The notes under the pieces are model-generated. The model worked only from the letters and a program-made list of their open reading frames with translations, was not told the DNA's origin and did not search any database. Both the position numbers and the translations under genes were made by a program. Positions 4,880 to 5,222 of a stretch of DNA of 5,222 bases are shown in pieces (positions within the stretch are counted from its first letter, which is position 1; each line of letters starts with the position of its first letter). The stretch is from the NCBI GenBank assembly GCA_030038955.1, contig JASHQV010000120.1:1-5222 (forward strand). Direction: 5' to 3'. The stretch comes from Solirubrobacteraceae bacterium (GTDB lineage: Bacteria; Actinomycetota; Thermoleophilia; Solirubrobacterales; Solirubrobacteraceae).

Positions 4880-5222
4880 CTGGTCGAGGCGACCGACAGC
4901 GAGCAGGCGGCGCGCTACTCCTGACCGCCGCCTTCACAGACCTGCAGGCGAGCAAGCTGTGGGCGCTCCGTCGGCGTTCGGTCAACTTCGCCGGCTCCCT
5001 GCTCCACGTCCAGGCGGGGGTTCACCCACGAGGGCGGCGAGGACCCCGCGAGAGCTAAGGGTGCGGTCGGTGCCGATGATGCCTCCCGGTCGCACTGGCT
5101 CTGTCACGCGAGCGCGGGCTCCTAACGGCGCCGCCGACCTCGCGTTCGTGAACTCGATCGATAACGTCCTGGATTACGATCAGCCGTCCGTCGCTATCGC
5201 GTCGGACAGCAGCGAGCCAGGT
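4880..5222 (+). pseudogene. degraded tyrosine recombinase (phage-type integrase), catalytic-domain remnant, continues past window end
   Basis: No single frame is open, but consecutive pieces in different frames spell out the order of an actinobacterial phage-type integrase catalytic domain: LVEATDSEQAARY (from 4880), LLTAAFTDLQASKLWALRR then VNFAGSLLHVQAG (4918-5019), FTHEGGEDPARAK (5021-5059), VRSVPMMPP (5061-5087), VALALSRERG (5089-5118), ADLAFVNSIDNVLDYDQ (about 5133-5183) and RRYRVGQQRAR (5189-5221). That is at least six frame changes, plus in-frame stops such as TGA 4922-4924 and TAA 5056-5058. The box I motif, normally TGLR.GEL.ALRW, reads TDLQASKLWALRR, so the catalytic Arg is Gln (codon 4945-4947). 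The N-terminal DNA-binding domains are absent; only 62 bp separate it from the tRNA end. The His-x-x-Arg and Tyr boxes would lie beyond the window. It is non-functional as written and marks a former integrated element. Confidence 0.85.

Noticed and set aside
4728..4985. Minus-strand 85-residue frame containing GQESNLRATDYESAALTTELPG
   Set aside because: This is the well-known spurious translation of the antisense strand of a tRNA gene; the matching residues come from the complement of 4745-4817.

Overview
This is a GC-rich window (roughly 70% by eye) with strong G/C bias at third codon positions. It is most like an actinobacterium, and the gene style suggests the Thermoleophilia/Solirubrobacterales. 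That placement is an inference from composition and protein flavour, not from any marker gene.

Layout from left to right. The window opens inside the 3' end of a plus-strand 1-pyrroline-5-carboxylate dehydrogenase gene (proline/arginine catabolism). A plus-strand gene for a small three-helix membrane protein with an acidic, proline-rich tail follows. After a 217-bp gap without a gene comes the minus-strand pdxS-pdxT operon, the two subunits of the DXP-independent pyridoxal 5'-phosphate synthase; the two genes overlap by 4 bp. Divergent from pdxS, with only 38 bp between start codons, is a plus-strand TesB-like (double hotdog) acyl-CoA thioesterase family gene. On both strands of that 38-bp gap a -10-like hexamer ends exactly 8 nt before the start codon, which suggests two leaderless transcripts fired back to back.

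The thioesterase gene converges on a minus-strand RpiR-family regulator (HTH plus SIS domain). A perfect 18-bp inverted repeat lies between their stop codons and probably ends transcription from both sides. Upstream of the regulator, on the same strand, is a gene for an 80-residue single-span membrane protein of unknown role.

The right end holds a plus-strand tRNA with a CAU anticodon. Its acceptor-stem pairs C4-G69 and C5-G68 favour the lysidine-type tRNA-Ile2 over elongator tRNA-Met. Directly downstream is a heavily degraded tyrosine-recombinase (phage integrase) gene that changes reading frame at least six times and has lost its box I arginine. It looks like the scar of an element that once sat at this tRNA.

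The window is mostly ordinary chromosomal housekeeping sequence. The less ordinary points are the paired leaderless promoters, the integrase relic beside the tRNA, the identity of the CAU tRNA, and the self-symmetric terminator arms. I see no convincing new multi-gene system.
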